The notes: a model not told the origin generated them from the letters alone. A stretch of DNA of 64,000 bases from Lactarius indigo (GCA_025766275.1 JAFKAC010000057.1:186001-250000); one strand, 5' to 3'; shown: positions 1-12,260, numbered from the stretch's first letter. Numbers and translations are program-made.

Positions 1-3000
1 TCGTCGCTTTCTGATTGTGCCTGATTGGGTTGAGGTGACTCGCGTTGGTTGTGATGTGTCCTTGGCAGGGTTGAAGGATGTTGGTCATTCAGGAGGAAGT
101 TGGAGGCATCTCGTGTACTGGAGTGGCCAACGCCGCCCCCAAAAAACCTCATAAAGAGGTCTCGATCAGCAAAACTGTAGTTGAGATATGGAATGAGTAA
201 AGGACATAACCTGACTTTGCGAGATTGACTCATGGATTAACATAATAAAGACAAAAATCCTCGTCACATTCAGACGGTAAACGCACCATGGAGTGACTTA
301 GAAGATCTGCCCTCTTGCCTTCCTTGTAAACGGGGGGCAAGTGTACAGCTCGTATCACATTGTATGGGTCGACGAAGCCAAATGCGGGTGATGCTTCGGG
401 GTCACCAGTATGTTCTACAAACCCAATGCGGTGCAGTCGTCGAGCCTTGAACCCGGATTTGTGTGTTTGGTCAATGTCCGAACCATACCAGCGAACCCAC
501 AGGAAGTCCATGCGTGCACCATCAGATAGGTTTGGGTGGTCAACCATGACATGGTATATCCCAATGATCCGGGCATACCAATATGGGTGAGGGTCGGGTC
601 CATCGGGGCGAAGGACCATGATATTGGGTTGTGTTCGGGGGTTGATGGAATCTTGTTCGCAGTGCAGGTCATAAGTGGTGTAATTGATGCGGAGGACCTT
701 GTGTTGGTAGAGCTTGCGTCCACGGAGTTGAACCTCAGCTCGTTGGGAATCAGAAAAGGGACTGTCGTCACCATCGTATTCACGATGTAGGATGCGTGCG
801 AGTAGATGATCCCGCAGATGCGGGAGGAAGTCCTGGTGTATAGTAACTCAAATGAGACATTAAGAAGCAGCCTAAACGCAGATACACACCTTTATAGCAG
901 GGTCTCTCCGATTTTCACGCAGGAATACATCTAACATGAACACATTTTGAGACCGTTTGGGAAGCTGGTAGCGTTGTTGAGGAGGGGCTTGCGGCAGTCC
1001 TTTGGGCATGGTACCAGTTTTCCCATCTGGTTTTGATAACTTGCGCCTCTTTGCTGGTCTGCTCATGTCGAGGTTCAGGTCCTTGCCTATGTTATGTATC
1101 ACATGTTCACGGTAAACGTGCTTTGCTATGCCACGTTTGTAGTGCCTCTTGCCCTTGTGAACACGGGGGTAAAAGCGCTTGCACCTTCTGTGTTCAAGCT
1201 CACCCTGCCAGGCCCATGGGATGAGAATATGATGCATAAGATTTCGTTGTAAAGGACATACCGTTTGTGTGCTATATCCATCAGATGGCCCAAAGAGTCG
1301 AATACACCTTGCATAGTCACCTAAGGCATGCATCTTGTATGTCGACATATTGAACTTGTGTGTTTTACGTTGCTTGGCCTTCTGCTTTCCCTTTGAAGTC
1401 ATTTGAGGGGTTGACCTGGTGGGATTCCTTGTTGCCCTTGCTGCTGTGCGACGGCCTCATGCCGCTTCCTCAGATGGTAGGTCAAATGTAGTAAATTCTT
1501 CACAAGTGGACTTGGCAAACTTGCGAAGAATTCTTCCAAGGCGAGTGGTTGAAAATTCAAGCTCGCAGACTGTAGATTCGGTGTGGAGGCGCAACTTTGC
1601 CAGTGCGTGCCATGTTGCAAGTTCAAATAAGAGATCGAGTATGACCTCATTGTTCTTGTTGTCGAGAAGCCCATCAAACACAGGGATGGCACACTGAGGC
1701 AAGTCAACAGAATGATCTCCGAGTTGCAAACTGTATACCATACCTGGAGAAGATCTTCAAAATCCTGTGCAGCCAGTTTCTTCATCGCAGACGCATTGTT
1801 TCCAAATTTCCGTATAACTCCGCACCCAAAGATTGGCATGTCCCGATACCTAGACTAAAGGTGAGTACTATTGGAATGTTGTCATGCTGAGTGGTTATAC
1901 CGCCGATTTAATTCCTGGATGGTTCCACCACCTTGAGCATAAAGTATTCGAATAAGGTGGGTGAATGTTGCTCGCCACACCCCCAATTCGAATTCGTGAA
2001 GTAGATCGACAACAAAGAAGGAGTGGAAGTCAACCCCGTGTGGACCAAGGAGCCAAGAGAACGTGTTCTGGTGCTGGGTGAGAAGTGGGCCAGAATAGAT
2101 TCAATATGATTTACTTACTCGTGTTGGTGTCAATGAGCCCTTTCCAAGGATGTTTGAGACAATTATGGAGTTGACAGGCACACCTTTCACATAGATCTTG
2201 TGTCGGGCTTTCTCAACATGCTGCCTTCGAAGGTGGTCATCTATACGTGCAAGTCGTTTGCGGCGCTTGGTGTCCACCTTGGTGCCCAGTTCAGCAATTT
2301 GATCCGTCTCAATAAGACATCGTGGGCACAGATGTTTCCCTAGAAATTTGATACAAGAAAGTAGGACCCTGAATAATGTATTAGGTATATAGCCGCATAA
2401 AACACAAGTCACATACTTCTCGGGGTAGTCAGCTGAATATGTGAAAATACGAGGGTAGACACGTCTCCTGACTCCATCTTGGAAGTCAATGGGAATGCCA
2501 TGGATATAGGCATCCATGAACTCGTCATCCAGGATGAGTGCCCAGATGGATTGGATGAGCTCTCGTCGGAGGTGTGTGAGCATCTCTTTGGTTGCGGCCT
2601 TGCCAAAGATTTCAATATATTCATCTTGAACCGAGTCATCAAGCTTGAAATGGAGTAGCATTAGTTGAGGGGAGGAATTGATGCATCAGTCGTGTAATTA
2701 CCTCAGGGATGTACGCTAGATGATGGGCCGAAAAGGTGGAGGGTTTAGCTCTGTCGTACTTCGATTGATTGCTGAAGAATATATATATGGGCCACAGAGA
2801 CGCATTCCCAAAACTCGTGAGGTGTGTTGAATCAGACCAGAGCATCATCGATACAACTACAGCTTCAAGAGGGTCTTCATGAGCTTGTGCGTGAATGACT
2901 TGGTGCTCTCGGATGTACGCGTCCGAGTTGTAAAGCTCTGAATAGATACGCTCAGGTAGGCCATTTGAGTGTGGCACCCAGTATTCCTCGAATGGTGCAA

Positions 3001-3117
3001 TGTGAAATTGTTGCGCATTTGATTCCTGAAGTGCAGTTTTGATTACCTCAAGGGGCTTCTGGTGGTAAAGACCGGCAACGCTCAGGATAGGAGAATTTTT
3101 CTCGGACTTGTGAGCAC
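1..3117 (-). pseudogene. Plavaka-type transposase, core and C-terminal part (split by insertion, cut by window edge)
   Basis: This is the catalytic part of a Plavaka-family DNA transposase, a DDE-type family related to KDZ transposases. Reading the minus strand downward from 3117, I see the family block with WSDSTHL (about 2837, first Asp), then YSADYPEK (about 2435, second Asp), CPRCL, then DLLHEFELGVW (about 2000), a block with LAAQDFEDLLQ and WHALAKLRLHT, GDYARCIRLFG, GELEHRRCKRFY, and the C-terminal motif FADRDLFMRF near 170. At least six introns of about 45-70 bp restore one frame (for example about 2350-2420, 2035-2120, 1215-1260 and 190-240). The C-terminus runs off the left edge. The exons look otherwise undamaged. 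The gene is broken by the fold-back element at 3118-7331, and its N-terminal exons lie at 7332-8321. Family assignment is from motif order; catalytic roles are known for the family and not tested here. Confidence 0.85.
3108..3117. repeat. Target-site duplication, left copy (fold-back element)
   Basis: TTGTGAGCAC lies just outside the left inverted repeat. It matches TTGTGAGTCAC at 7332-7342 except for one missing base. Removing the element and one copy restores a continuous Plavaka reading frame across the junction, which supports this as the insertion site. A 9-11 bp duplication is typical of Mutator-like elements and fold-back elements. Confidence 0.65.
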
Positions 3118-3251
3118 ATAATGATCTGCCATGACTTCCATAACTGATGGGCCAACCGATGGTGAGAGTCTTACATATGTCATGGGCCACCCGATGTCGG
3201 CCGACGCAGGAGATTCCTCCAAAACTCATGGGCCAGCCGATGTCGGCTCGG
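3118..3251 (+). repeat. Left terminal inverted repeat of the fold-back element
   Basis: The stretch containing CATGACTTCCATAACTG, GATGGGCCAACCGATGGTGAG and GCCGATGTCGGCTCGG is repeated as its reverse complement at 7195-7331 with scattered mismatches and small indels. It contains palindromic GTCGGCCGAC-like pieces. Confidence 0.8.
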
Positions 3252-3389
3252 AGACATTTACTCCGGAGTTGTGGTCCAAAGGAGTAGATATGGGAGTGCA
3301 CAGGGATTTTCAGATATCTAGAAATCACTAGTGGAGAGATGGAACTGAAGGAAGCACTCCAAGACCATATGTGTATAATGGAGTGGGGT

Positions 3390-4795
3390 GTATAAACATC
3401 TGCAGGTCCAAGGAAATTGCACATGTTCTGGAGGAGCACATCCAAGATTATATAGGTGTGCCAGAGGGTATAAACATGTATGGGTGTCCAAGATATCTCG
3501 GACATGCTTCGGACCAATATGTCCGAGATTATGTGCACATACTGGAGGGTATTAACATGTATGGGTGTCTGAGATATCTCGGACATGCTTCAGACCAATA
3601 TGTCCGAGATTATGTCCACATATTAGAGGGTATTAACATGTATGGGTGTCCGAGATATCTCGGACATGTTACGGACCAATAGGTCCGAGATTATATAGGT
3701 GTACTGGAGGGTATAAACATGTACTGGTGTCCAAAAAATCTCGGACATGCTTCGGACCAATATGTCCGAGATTATGTCCATATACTGGAGGGTATAAACA
3801 TGTATGGGTGTCTGAGATATCTCGGACATGCTTCGGACCAATATGTCCAAGATTACATCCACATACAGGAGGGTATTAACATGTATGGGTGTCCGAGATA
3901 TCTCGGACATGCTTCGGACCAATATGTCCAAGATTACATCCACATATTAGAGGGTATTAACATGTATGGGTGTCCAAAAAATCTCGGACATGCTTTGGAC
4001 CAATAGGTCCGAGACTATATAGGTGTACTGGAGGGTATAAACATGTATGGGTGTCCGAGATATCTCGGACATGTTACGGACCAATAAGTCCGAGATTATA
4101 TAGGTGTATTGGAGGGTATTAACATGTATGGGTGTCCAAGATATCTCAGACATGCTTCGGACCAATATGTCTGAGATTATGTCCACATATTAGAGGGTAT
4201 AAAAATGTATGGGTGTCCAAAAAATCTCGGACATGCTTCGGACCAATATGTCCGAGATTACATCCACATACTGGAGGGTATTAACATGTATGGGTGTCCA
4301 AGATATCTCGGACATGCTTCGGACCAATATGTCCGAGATTGTGTCCACATATTAGAGGGTATTAACATGTATGGGTGTCTGAGATATCTCAGACATGTTA
4401 CGGACCAATAGGTCCGAGATTATATAGGTGTATTGGAGGGTATTAACATGTATGGGTGTCTGAGATATCTCGGACATGCTTCAGACCAATATGTCCGAGA
4501 TTATGTGCACATACTGGAGGGTATTAACATGTATGGGTGTCCGAGATATCTCGGACATGTTACGGACCAATAGGTCTGAGATTATATAGGTGTATTGGAG
4601 GGTATTAACATGTATGGGTGTCCAAGATATCTTGGACATGCTTCGGACCAATATGTCCGAGATTATGTCCATATACTGGAGGGTATAAACATGTATGGGT
4701 GTCTGAGATATCTCAGACATGTTCAAGAGCAATATGTCTGAGATTATGTGGGTATACCAGAGGGTATAAACATGTACAGGTGTCCAAGATATCTC
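3390..4795 (+). repeat. 81-bp tandem array, left arm
   Basis: About 17 degenerate copies of an 81-bp unit lie here; the anchor GGGTAT(A/T)AACATG recurs at 3466, 3547, 3628 and 3709. Each unit holds the palindrome CCGAGATATCTCGG and several TCCGA/TCGGA pentamers in both orientations, a density that suggests binding sites for a mobilising transposase. The first and last units are the most diverged. The array is not a protein gene. Confidence 0.85.
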
Positions 4796-5190
4796 TGGAT
4801 GATTAGCCTAGAGTGTCTAGCCATGTGTATGCATTCAGAGACTAGAACCCCATAGATATATTCTGCATGAATTGTTTCCACAGCCAAGGCTCATGTATGT
4901 GTACTTATTATGTTCTCTCCCATTGTAATGATTACCCCATGTTACTTGATTGGAACATGTACACTTCCTTTATTATTAGTTATTAGTCTAATTGATCAGG
5001 CACAAAGAACAGTATGTGTCATTTCCATTCATTTCAGAGTATTTAGTAAGTTCTCTTTGTTATGACTTGACACATCCAGTGTCACAGTGTAAGCTCCACT
5101 CAACCATTTCTACACTCGATGACTTCCACAAAGCCTTGAAGTGTTTCCTGCCTGATAAACTCCAGCACACCCACATAATGTATTGCTCCA
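4796..5190. other. Unique centre of the fold-back element
   Basis: This AT-rich spacer of about 400 bp separates the two inverted arms. I see no conserved motif, no convincing gene and no RNA gene in it. Confidence 0.6.
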
Positions 5191-5194
5191 GAAC

Positions 5195-6173
5195 ATGTCC
5201 AAAATATCTTGGACATCCATACATGTTAATACCCTTTAGTATGTGCACATAATCTTGGACATATTGGTCTGGAACATGTCTGAGATATCTTGAACACCCA
5301 TACATGTTTATACCCTCCAGTACACCTACTATATAATCTTGGACATATTGGTCCAAAGCATGTCCGAGATATCTTGGACACATATACATGTTAATACCCT
5401 CCAGTATGTGGACGTAATCTTGGACATATTGGTCTGAAGCATGTCCGAGATATCTTGGACACCCATATATGTTTATACCCTCTAATATGTGGACATAATC
5501 TCGGACATATTGGTCCGAAGCATGTCCGAGATTTTTTGGACACCCATACATGTTTATACCCTCTAGTACACCTATATAATCTCGGACCTATTGGTCCGTA
5601 ACATGTCCGAGATATCTTGGACACATATACATGTTAATACCCTCCAGTATGTGGATGTAATCTCGGACATATTGGTCCGAAGCATGTCCGAGATTTTTTG
5701 GACACCCATATATGTTTATACCCTCTAATATGTGGACATAATCTCGGACATATTGGTCCGAAGCATGTCCGAGATTTTTGGACACCCATACATGTTTATA
5801 CCCTCTAATATGTGGACATAATCTTGGACATATTGGTCCGAAGCATGTCTGAGATATCTCGGACACCCATACATGTTAATACCCTCCAATACACCTATAT
5901 AATCTCGGACCTATTGGTCCGTAACATGTCCGAGATATCTCGGACACCCATACATGTTAATACCCTCTAATATGTGGACACAATCTCGGACATATTGGTC
6001 CGAAGCATGTCCGAGATATCTCGGACACCCATACATGTTAATACCCTCCAGTATGTGGATGTAATCTCGGACATATTGGTCCGAAGCATGTCCGAGATTT
6101 TTTGGACACCCATACATTTTTATACCCTCTAATATGTGGACATAATCTCGGACATATTGGTCCGAAGCATGTC
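5195..6173 (-). repeat. 81-bp tandem array, right arm (outer part after the solo LTR at 6717-7062)
   Basis: The same 81-bp unit as in the left arm occurs here as its reverse complement in about 12 copies. The array is interrupted at 6174-6716 by a solo LTR and resumes at 6717-7062. The two arms could pair into a hairpin with a stem of more than 1 kb. Confidence 0.85.
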
Positions 6174-6716
6174 TGTCACGTTTCGACTCGTACGGACTGG
6201 ATGACTCATACCCTTACTGTACCGGTTGTCACTACGGCGGTAAGGTATATTAGTGACGGACTTACTTACGGTGATACGACAGTACGATAGGCGATAGGGA
6301 CTCGATAGCTGACTGATGACTGACGCCACTAGTACTAGTAGTAGTAGTACTAGGGTTCGCGCTGATTCTGCGATACGTTGGACGCTACCTACTGTGACTC
6401 ATAGTAGCGCTTCTAAGCCTACTAGAATATGTATTTAAACTGTCTTGTGAAGACCAAGATACGCCATCTTGGTCTTCTTGAATCACCACTTGTTTCTCTT
6501 TTCCTCCTCTCCCTTTCTCTTCGCCTTATCAGTCGATCGTCAAGTTGTCCGACTTCGTTCAGGACTTAAGACACAACGGGCTTGCCAGTGTACCTTCGTG
6601 TATTCACCAAGGCAAGGACTTGGACCTTCGCGTCTTCAAGTTAGCATCGCAATATTCGCTAAGTTGTTACCGCCTCTACCGAGCTCAAGTCGAGCTAACG
6701 TCGTGGTGACGTTACA
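6174..6716 (+). mobile_element. Solo LTR of the gypsy family found at 34803-35341
   Basis: A 543-bp sequence starts TGTCACGTTTCG and ends GACGTTACA, so it has TG...CA ends. It is flanked by the perfect 5-bp duplication ATGTC (6169-6173 and 6717-6721). It is closely similar to the 5' LTR of gypsy element A and carries the same TATA-like GTATTTAAAC, hairpin and ATCTTGGTCTT box. No internal sequence remains, so the element was lost by recombination between its LTRs. Confidence 0.93.
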
Positions 6717-7194
6717 ATGTCCGAGATATCTCAGACACCCATAAATGTTTATACCCTCCAGTATATCATGATGGACATAATCTCGGACATATTGGTCCAA
6801 AGCATGTCCAAGATATCTTGGACACCCATACATGTTAATACCCTCCAGTATGTGGATGTAATCTCGGACATATTGGTCCGAAGCATGTCCGAGATTTTTT
6901 GGACACCCATACATGTTTATACCCTCTAATATGTGGACATAATCTTGGACATATTGGTCCAAAGCATGTCCGAGATATCTCAGACACCCATACATGTTAA
7001 TACCCTCCAGTATGTGAACATAATCTCGGACATATTGGTCCGGTACATGTCCGAGGTATCTTCACCATCTGGCCAAGATACATTCTCAGACATGGTTCTT
7101 AGCCATCTGTCCGAGATACATTCTCAGATGTGGTTCTTAACTATCCGTCCGAGATATGTTCTCGGACTCGGAGATATTTATACATTTTGTCCGT

Positions 7195-7331
7195 CCGAGC
7201 CGATGTCGGTTGACTCATGAGTCTTGGGAGATTCTTTGCTGTCGGCCGACGTCGGCTGGCCCATGACATATCAAAGATTCTCACCATCGGTTGGCCCATC
7301 AGTTATGGAAGTCATGCCGGATCATTGGCTG
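7195..7331 (-). repeat. Right terminal inverted repeat of the fold-back element
   Basis: This is the reverse complement of 3118-3251 with scattered mismatches. It begins CCGAGCCGATGTCGG and passes through GTTGGCCCATCAGTTATGG before the flanking duplication at 7332-7342. Confidence 0.8.
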
Positions 7332-8321
7332 TTGTGAGTCACCCTGTCACATGCCAGGGAGATGGGTACTGCAGTCTCGTACCACCCGTCATTCAGCAGT
7401 GTCTCTGAGGTGTCTCCCTGTTCGAAGAGCTTCTTGACAGCTTTGGTAGTGTCAAAGTTGTCGAAGTGTTGAACATGGAAATCTGGTGCTTGTATGACAT
7501 TCCGAACTAGGACATTGAGATCATTTAAGGACTTTGTCAGCGAGCCATTGTGGTACCACAGCATCAGTCGAAATATTGACGGATTTTCAAAGCGCTGAGA
7601 AGAAACTGGATTGACAGAGCTACTAGAAGACACGGAGATAGGATTGATATCAAATGGTGCCAGGGAAGGTGCAGTACGTGAACTGGAAGCCTGAGATACA
7701 TGTGTGAAGTTGGGGTTGTCTGCGACACTCTCAAGATTGAAGTCATTGTCCGGTGTGTAGGAAGGTGCGCCACATTTATATACCCGATGTATCCCATAGC
7801 TATTTGCTGGAGAGGTGTACATGACCGAAGGGGGTAAGGTTGTAGCAGAGTGGACATCGCTATGACCCAGAGACCCGGCAGCGATGGGGTGGATTACTGC
7901 AGGAGCAGGAGGGGGTAGAACATCATGATAGCGTGCAGGTAGACGTGTCCTGCGGCGAGGCAGGACCAATGGATGGAGTTCAGGTGAGGGCGGTGTCTCG
8001 TACTGAGTATCATGTCAGACATGTGGTTGCAGGCTGAGGGAGGTGATGTGTACGCACCATCTCAACTTGGTCCATCGTGGCAGGCCCGGCAACCCCACAC
8101 TCAGAATGTGTCACGTCTCCTGTACTTCTGACAGCACCTGTATGGATGGGGGGTGGTTGTACAGAGCCTTCCTTGTCGAGCACAAGCACATTCTTGTATT
8201 CAATGAGACGGTGTTTGACCCCACGCTGGTACTTGGGACATCGGGCCATATGCCCAGACAGTCCACGCTGTGTGGTGAATGTGTGGCCACAGTTTGCTCC
8301 AACACACTTGTACGTTGACAT
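7332..8321 (-). pseudogene. Plavaka-type transposase, N-terminal part with C2H2 zinc finger
   Basis: These are the first exons of the transposase whose core is at 1-3117. Translation starts at the ATG ending at 8321. The first exon gives a C2H2-type finger, C-x4-C-x12-H-x3-C-like around CGHTFTTQRGLSGHMARC, a usual feature of Plavaka proteins. An intron of about 50 bp (donor near 8045, acceptor near 7995) joins to YETPPSPELHP. A low-complexity stretch follows, then the family block FRLMLWYHNGSLTKSLNDL and DGWYETAVPISLAC. The frame then runs into the fold-back element and reaches a stop within its inverted repeat. The reading frame resumes at 3117 if the insertion is removed. Confidence 0.82.
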
Positions 8322-8526
8322 AGTAAGCGAGAAAGAGTAAGACGATGTATTCGCAGAAGCTCAGTAGACAGCTTGCTTGAGCCAGACTCAGAGCAACGGA
8401 GCAAGGCAAGACGACTTAGCGCATTTCACTCACGAGTGTTTACCACGTGACCATAAACAATGCTATATCGGGGTTTTCTCTGCCCGGGCCGTGGAACCAT
8501 TCTTTGCCTTCACTGCGAAGTCCATC

Positions 8527-10382
8527 ATGTCCCGCACTAGTAGCCCCAACCATTTCTCTATTATTGATGCACTCGCCAGATGCCTTGGTACATCTGGTGC
8601 TCGGGATGATCCAACGTAAGTCCTAGTATTTTCCTTGGTGCATCTACTGCTGATGGGACCTGTTTGAGTTCCGACCTCCTCTCTGCGTTCAAAGGGAAGG
8701 CACGTTGGATAACACGGTTGAAAGGGCCGTTTGTGAACATCAAGGCTGTCTTATGGGCCGGCATAAGCACTGATCCTCCGTAAGCTTTCGTTATCACTTT
8801 CACTCACGTATTTATTCACTGTATATTATACTAGTGATGATGAAGAGTACCTTAACATATTCGACGAGATCATGGGGCTACATCCAAAGCTCCACGAATT
8901 CATCATGGCTGTTGCGAGTGCTGAGGACATGGAAGGATATCACAACTTCGGCAATATGGTACGTATATGCGCTCCTATGAATGTGTATGTATGCGCTCAC
9001 TTCCCGTTCTACAGATAACTGAACTCATGTCCGACGCAAGAGCATGCGATACAAATCGCCTGGTCACACACATCGTTGAGTACATTCCCCTCAACACCAC
9101 CACACCCTCTGTCACACCCCCGCTACTTTCCAACGAGAAGACCAAGCGGGGATGGAACCATAACTCAACAGCTGCTGCCCTGTGCCCCATCAAACTACGT
9201 ACACTTTTTAATTTGGACCCAATGTATGTGTTTCGTTTGGTGACCACTCGCTTCAACCACTAAATGACACATTTACAGAGGATTTCGTAACAGCGTACAA
9301 AGCGGGACCCTGAGGATCAAGACTGGGGATTACCCATGCTTTTTATATCCCGACAACACTGTATACAATCCCCAAGACCGTGCAAATGGTCTCTTCCGCG
9401 GACACATATTTATACGGGTATGTTATTGTCGGCTCGATATGGATTTACCTGATACGGTTTCAGGCCCTCCGGTCAGTTTACACTGGGCCGTCATCTGCTT
9501 TCACAGGACATCGAACCGCCGCCCGTGCATCCAACTCAGAGATCAATGGGATGAAGGAAGTAACCCCTGAAATGGTCGCGTATATCTCTGTCCAGGTATC
9601 ATCATGCCCATTTATCTCAAATATGCTCACGTCTACCATATAACTTTTAGGCCCACTACGCACTCTCCGACCTCAAGAGTTGGAGCGACATCGCCCACAG
9701 TTCGTTCAACTACCCAAAGTTCTTCAAGAATATTCTCAAATTGTTCCGCAATCGAGACGCTACTTGGGTCAGAGAAACCCTCGAATACTTAACTAGGTGA
9801 GCTACCTCTGTCGATCGAAATTTGACAATATGGCGACAAATTGTCTGTCAGCGAGCTTCCGGCAATGAGACGCCGCCATCGGGGGCATAATAACATTCAA
9901 AACCTGGACTCGGACCAAGATAGCGAAGATGACACGGAAACAATGCTAGCGCAACAACAAGACAGGGACACTTCTAGACCGCAAGAAAACATGGTGAGTT
10001 TCGACTGAAACTATATACACAACAGTTTACAGGACATGGGCAGAGGGACACGGACGAAACCCCTGCCCCACCACGTTCGACCCCAACCCCACGAAATTCA
10101 ACACCAGCACCCCAATCAAATCAGGGCTCCAACCTAGGCAGCGACCCAGCTCCAACCCCAAGTCGACAGCCCCGGCAAAGCGCGGTGTCCGACAACCCAA
10201 CTCCTACACAAGACCGCCGCAACTTACGCTGCAATGCGCCAAGGATGGCCAACAACAGGCGATCGAGGTCACGTGAAAGCGAGGGAGATGAACAGCCGCA
10301 TCGAAGCTCCTTGAGAATCACTATACCGCCACCACAAACCAGGAGAGTGACAACAAAAAAGCGCCAACGAAAACACTACTAG
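8527..10382 (+). CDS. DUF6698 domain protein, nine exons, intact
   Basis: The exons are 8527-8615, 8669-8779, 8835-8958, 9015-9223, 9279-9417, 9464-9595, 9651-9796, 9852-9993 and 10044-10382. All phases agree and give 476 aa with no internal stop. The middle exons carry the DUF6698 pattern: RGWNHNSTAAALCPIKL, GDYPCFLYPDNTVYNPQD, GLFRGHIFIRALRSVYTGPS and INGMKEVTPEMVAYISVQ. The C-terminal ~150 residues are a proline-, serine- and arginine-rich tail. I chose the acceptor at 10043 because it keeps the frame open to 10382, while the nearer acceptor leads to a stop at 10135. The function of this basidiomycete family is unknown. The gene is divergent from the Plavaka transposase with about 205 bp between the starts. 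The ATG at 8527 is the best in-frame choice, but one at 8377 is possible. Confidence 0.78.
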
Positions 10383-10754
10383 GGTCTAGCAATCATCCAG
10401 TCATGTTTCGTCTCGATACTCCTGGCGGTTCTCTCTCTGGAGGGTCAGCAACTGTCGGCCTCAATCAACTAACGTCACTCATCTTGGACACTGGCGGCTC
10501 TAGCTGGTGTGGACTTCATGGACCTGTACTCTCAGGCTTGCGCTTTCAGATGCTCGTATGATACTTGTTCGATGTATGCGTATACCATGTATTATTATCA
10601 CCCAAATGAATCGTTTTCGGGATCACTCTATTATAAGCGGGAACAAAAACATTCTGATGCAAGCGAAATTTTGTGTAGTGCGACAGTACAATTGCGCTCT
10701 CATGTGATTGGTTGTATCAAGATAATGTATTGCGAAATGACAGAAACCCTGGCG
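10383..10754. other. No recognisable gene
   Basis: This stretch lies downstream of the DUF6698 gene. Short open frames exist, but none shows a family motif or a convincing splice pattern. Confidence 0.5.
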
Positions 10755-10895
10755 ATGCCTTTCGAGCATTGCAATGCCTTCCGACACTTTGTGTGGCAGG
10801 CAATGTCTTTTAAGCATTGCAGTGCCTTCCGATGCTTTGTGTGGCATGCAATGTCTTTTGAGCATTGCAACGCCTTCCAACGCTTTGTGTGGCAA
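10755..10895. repeat. 48-bp tandem repeat, three copies
   Basis: Units start at 10755, 10803 and 10851 and share GCATTGCAATGCCTTCC and CTTTGTGTGGCA with a few substitutions. The period is a multiple of three, which keeps frames open on both strands. I see no coding evidence. Confidence 0.8.
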
Positions 10896-12260
10896 TGGCA
10901 TTGTACCAGACACTTATGAGCTCTGTATGCCATATATTCCCCGGAAACGTTGCAGTGATTGGTATACAATTGCCCATCCACAACCCCATTTTAGACCGGC
11001 AATTATTGTCGACATAATATGGATCGCGTCGGTTGTATGGTCTGTACACGGTCAACACAACTATTTTCGTCTGTAAATGTTCTTTCACAATATTATATCC
11101 AATTCCTAATCTACGTGACCAATTTCCCCGCCCTTATATGGCGGGCCACTTTTTACTGATGGTCGACTGAGGTCATATGATCACATTCGTCTGAACACAA
11201 ATACTGTATGTCGTATCCCAACTACCCATACGTTAGGCCTTGAGAAACTACGTCTTGAAGACTTGCACTACATACAGGGAACAGCAACGAAATGTGCAAT
11301 GGAGTAACGGCGCCGCCGGGAAGGTCACGCCCCGAGCCATCCTCTGCCAATGGCCAAACTATGGAAAATGAAGCGACACGATCGACGCCTCGTGTTGAGG
11401 GTGATTGAGTGATCTCCCACGCTTTCAAAACACTAGTACTATAAGATTTCTTGGGAGTGCGCTTGGTATTCAGTGGGCCCATCAGTGAACCCAGCGCAGT
11501 ACCCGCCCATGTACTCGCGAACTCGCCCTGCCCGAAAATACGCCATCGTTCCTCGAAAACTAGACTGCAAGCGCGAATTTCCCTTTTTCGTTCACGGCGG
11601 AGTACAGTTCTTCGTCCTTGCGGGGTCGCTGCTTTGCTCTCCGAAGGCACCGGTGCTAGGCCGGGAGAGGAAGGAAAAGGCGGCGTGCCGCATAGTGGTA
11701 AACACGTGGTCGACAGTCTATAGTCCACGTGTGTACTACGGGGTGGCAAATTTTAGAGAAGTACCTGTCCTTCGGTGTACTCGAATGTTAAATTAAAGTG
11801 GGAGAGGAAAGCATAGATAGTCAGCAGAAGCACGGAGTGCTTCTCGATTGAAAATGAGGGGGTTATGTGTCTGAGGCGACGTCGCGACGGGCGGGCGAGG
11901 CCTCCTGTCAATTGAGCGAGCTGATGCGCATCGACAGCGTGAGTCTTATCATAGATCCATTGGCAATTTACAGGGTGCAGCCGAAGAGCGAAATAAAAGA
12001 GTTTTAGTTCTTTGAACCGGAAGAAAATATGCGCGGACAGGTGACAGCCAAAAGAGGAATGAGCACGTGTCTGATCCGCTTGCGAAAAGACTCTGTTCTG
12101 CGCCACCGTTCGCGCCTCACTCCGTCTCAGATCGGCTATTCATCCTTATTCAAAAGAGGTGCATACAGCAACTCACGTCGCATACGTTCTTCAGGTCTCC
12201 ATCCCCCGATATTTCTACAAGAGCTACAATACAAAGAAAGAGACAATCCTAGTTGGCCAA
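10896..12260. other. No recognised gene; one 175-codon open frame on the minus strand
   Basis: A minus-strand frame spans 11222-11749 and gives a Ser/Arg/Pro-rich sequence that I do not recognise. An overlapping plus-strand frame lies at 11473-11796. Neither has an obvious domain, and either may be chance. I see no RNA gene here. Confidence 0.35.

Larger units (their letters stand above)
3118..7331. mobile_element. Fold-back / Mutator-like non-autonomous element
   Basis: A 4.2 kb insertion splits the Plavaka transposase. It has outer inverted repeats of about 130 bp (3118-3251 and 7195-7331). Inside them are two arrays of an 81-bp tandem repeat in opposite orientation (about 3390-4795 and about 5195-7062), with a short unique centre between. 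It is flanked by a near-perfect 9-11 bp direct repeat. No transposase is visible inside it, so it is non-autonomous. The architecture matches fold-back elements such as Drosophila FB, which have tandemly repeated inverted arms and 9-bp target duplications. It acquired a gypsy LTR at 6174-6716. The long open frames across the arrays arise only because 81 is a multiple of three. Confidence 0.75.

Noticed and set aside
3128..3130. A 3-bp target duplication (GCC) for the fold-back element
   Set aside because: The match is short, and the inverted repeat extends past it; the 9-11 bp repeat at 3108-3117 and 7332-7342 also restores the transposase frame.
3390..7062. CRISPR-like array
   Set aside because: The units are contiguous tandem repeats without unique spacers, in a eukaryotic genome.
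3371..7220. Many open frames giving peptides with a repeated 27-residue unit (GINMYGCPRYLGHASDQY type)
   Set aside because: They arise from an 81-bp tandem repeat whose length is a multiple of three. They occur in both strands and orientations with no start, splice or domain logic.
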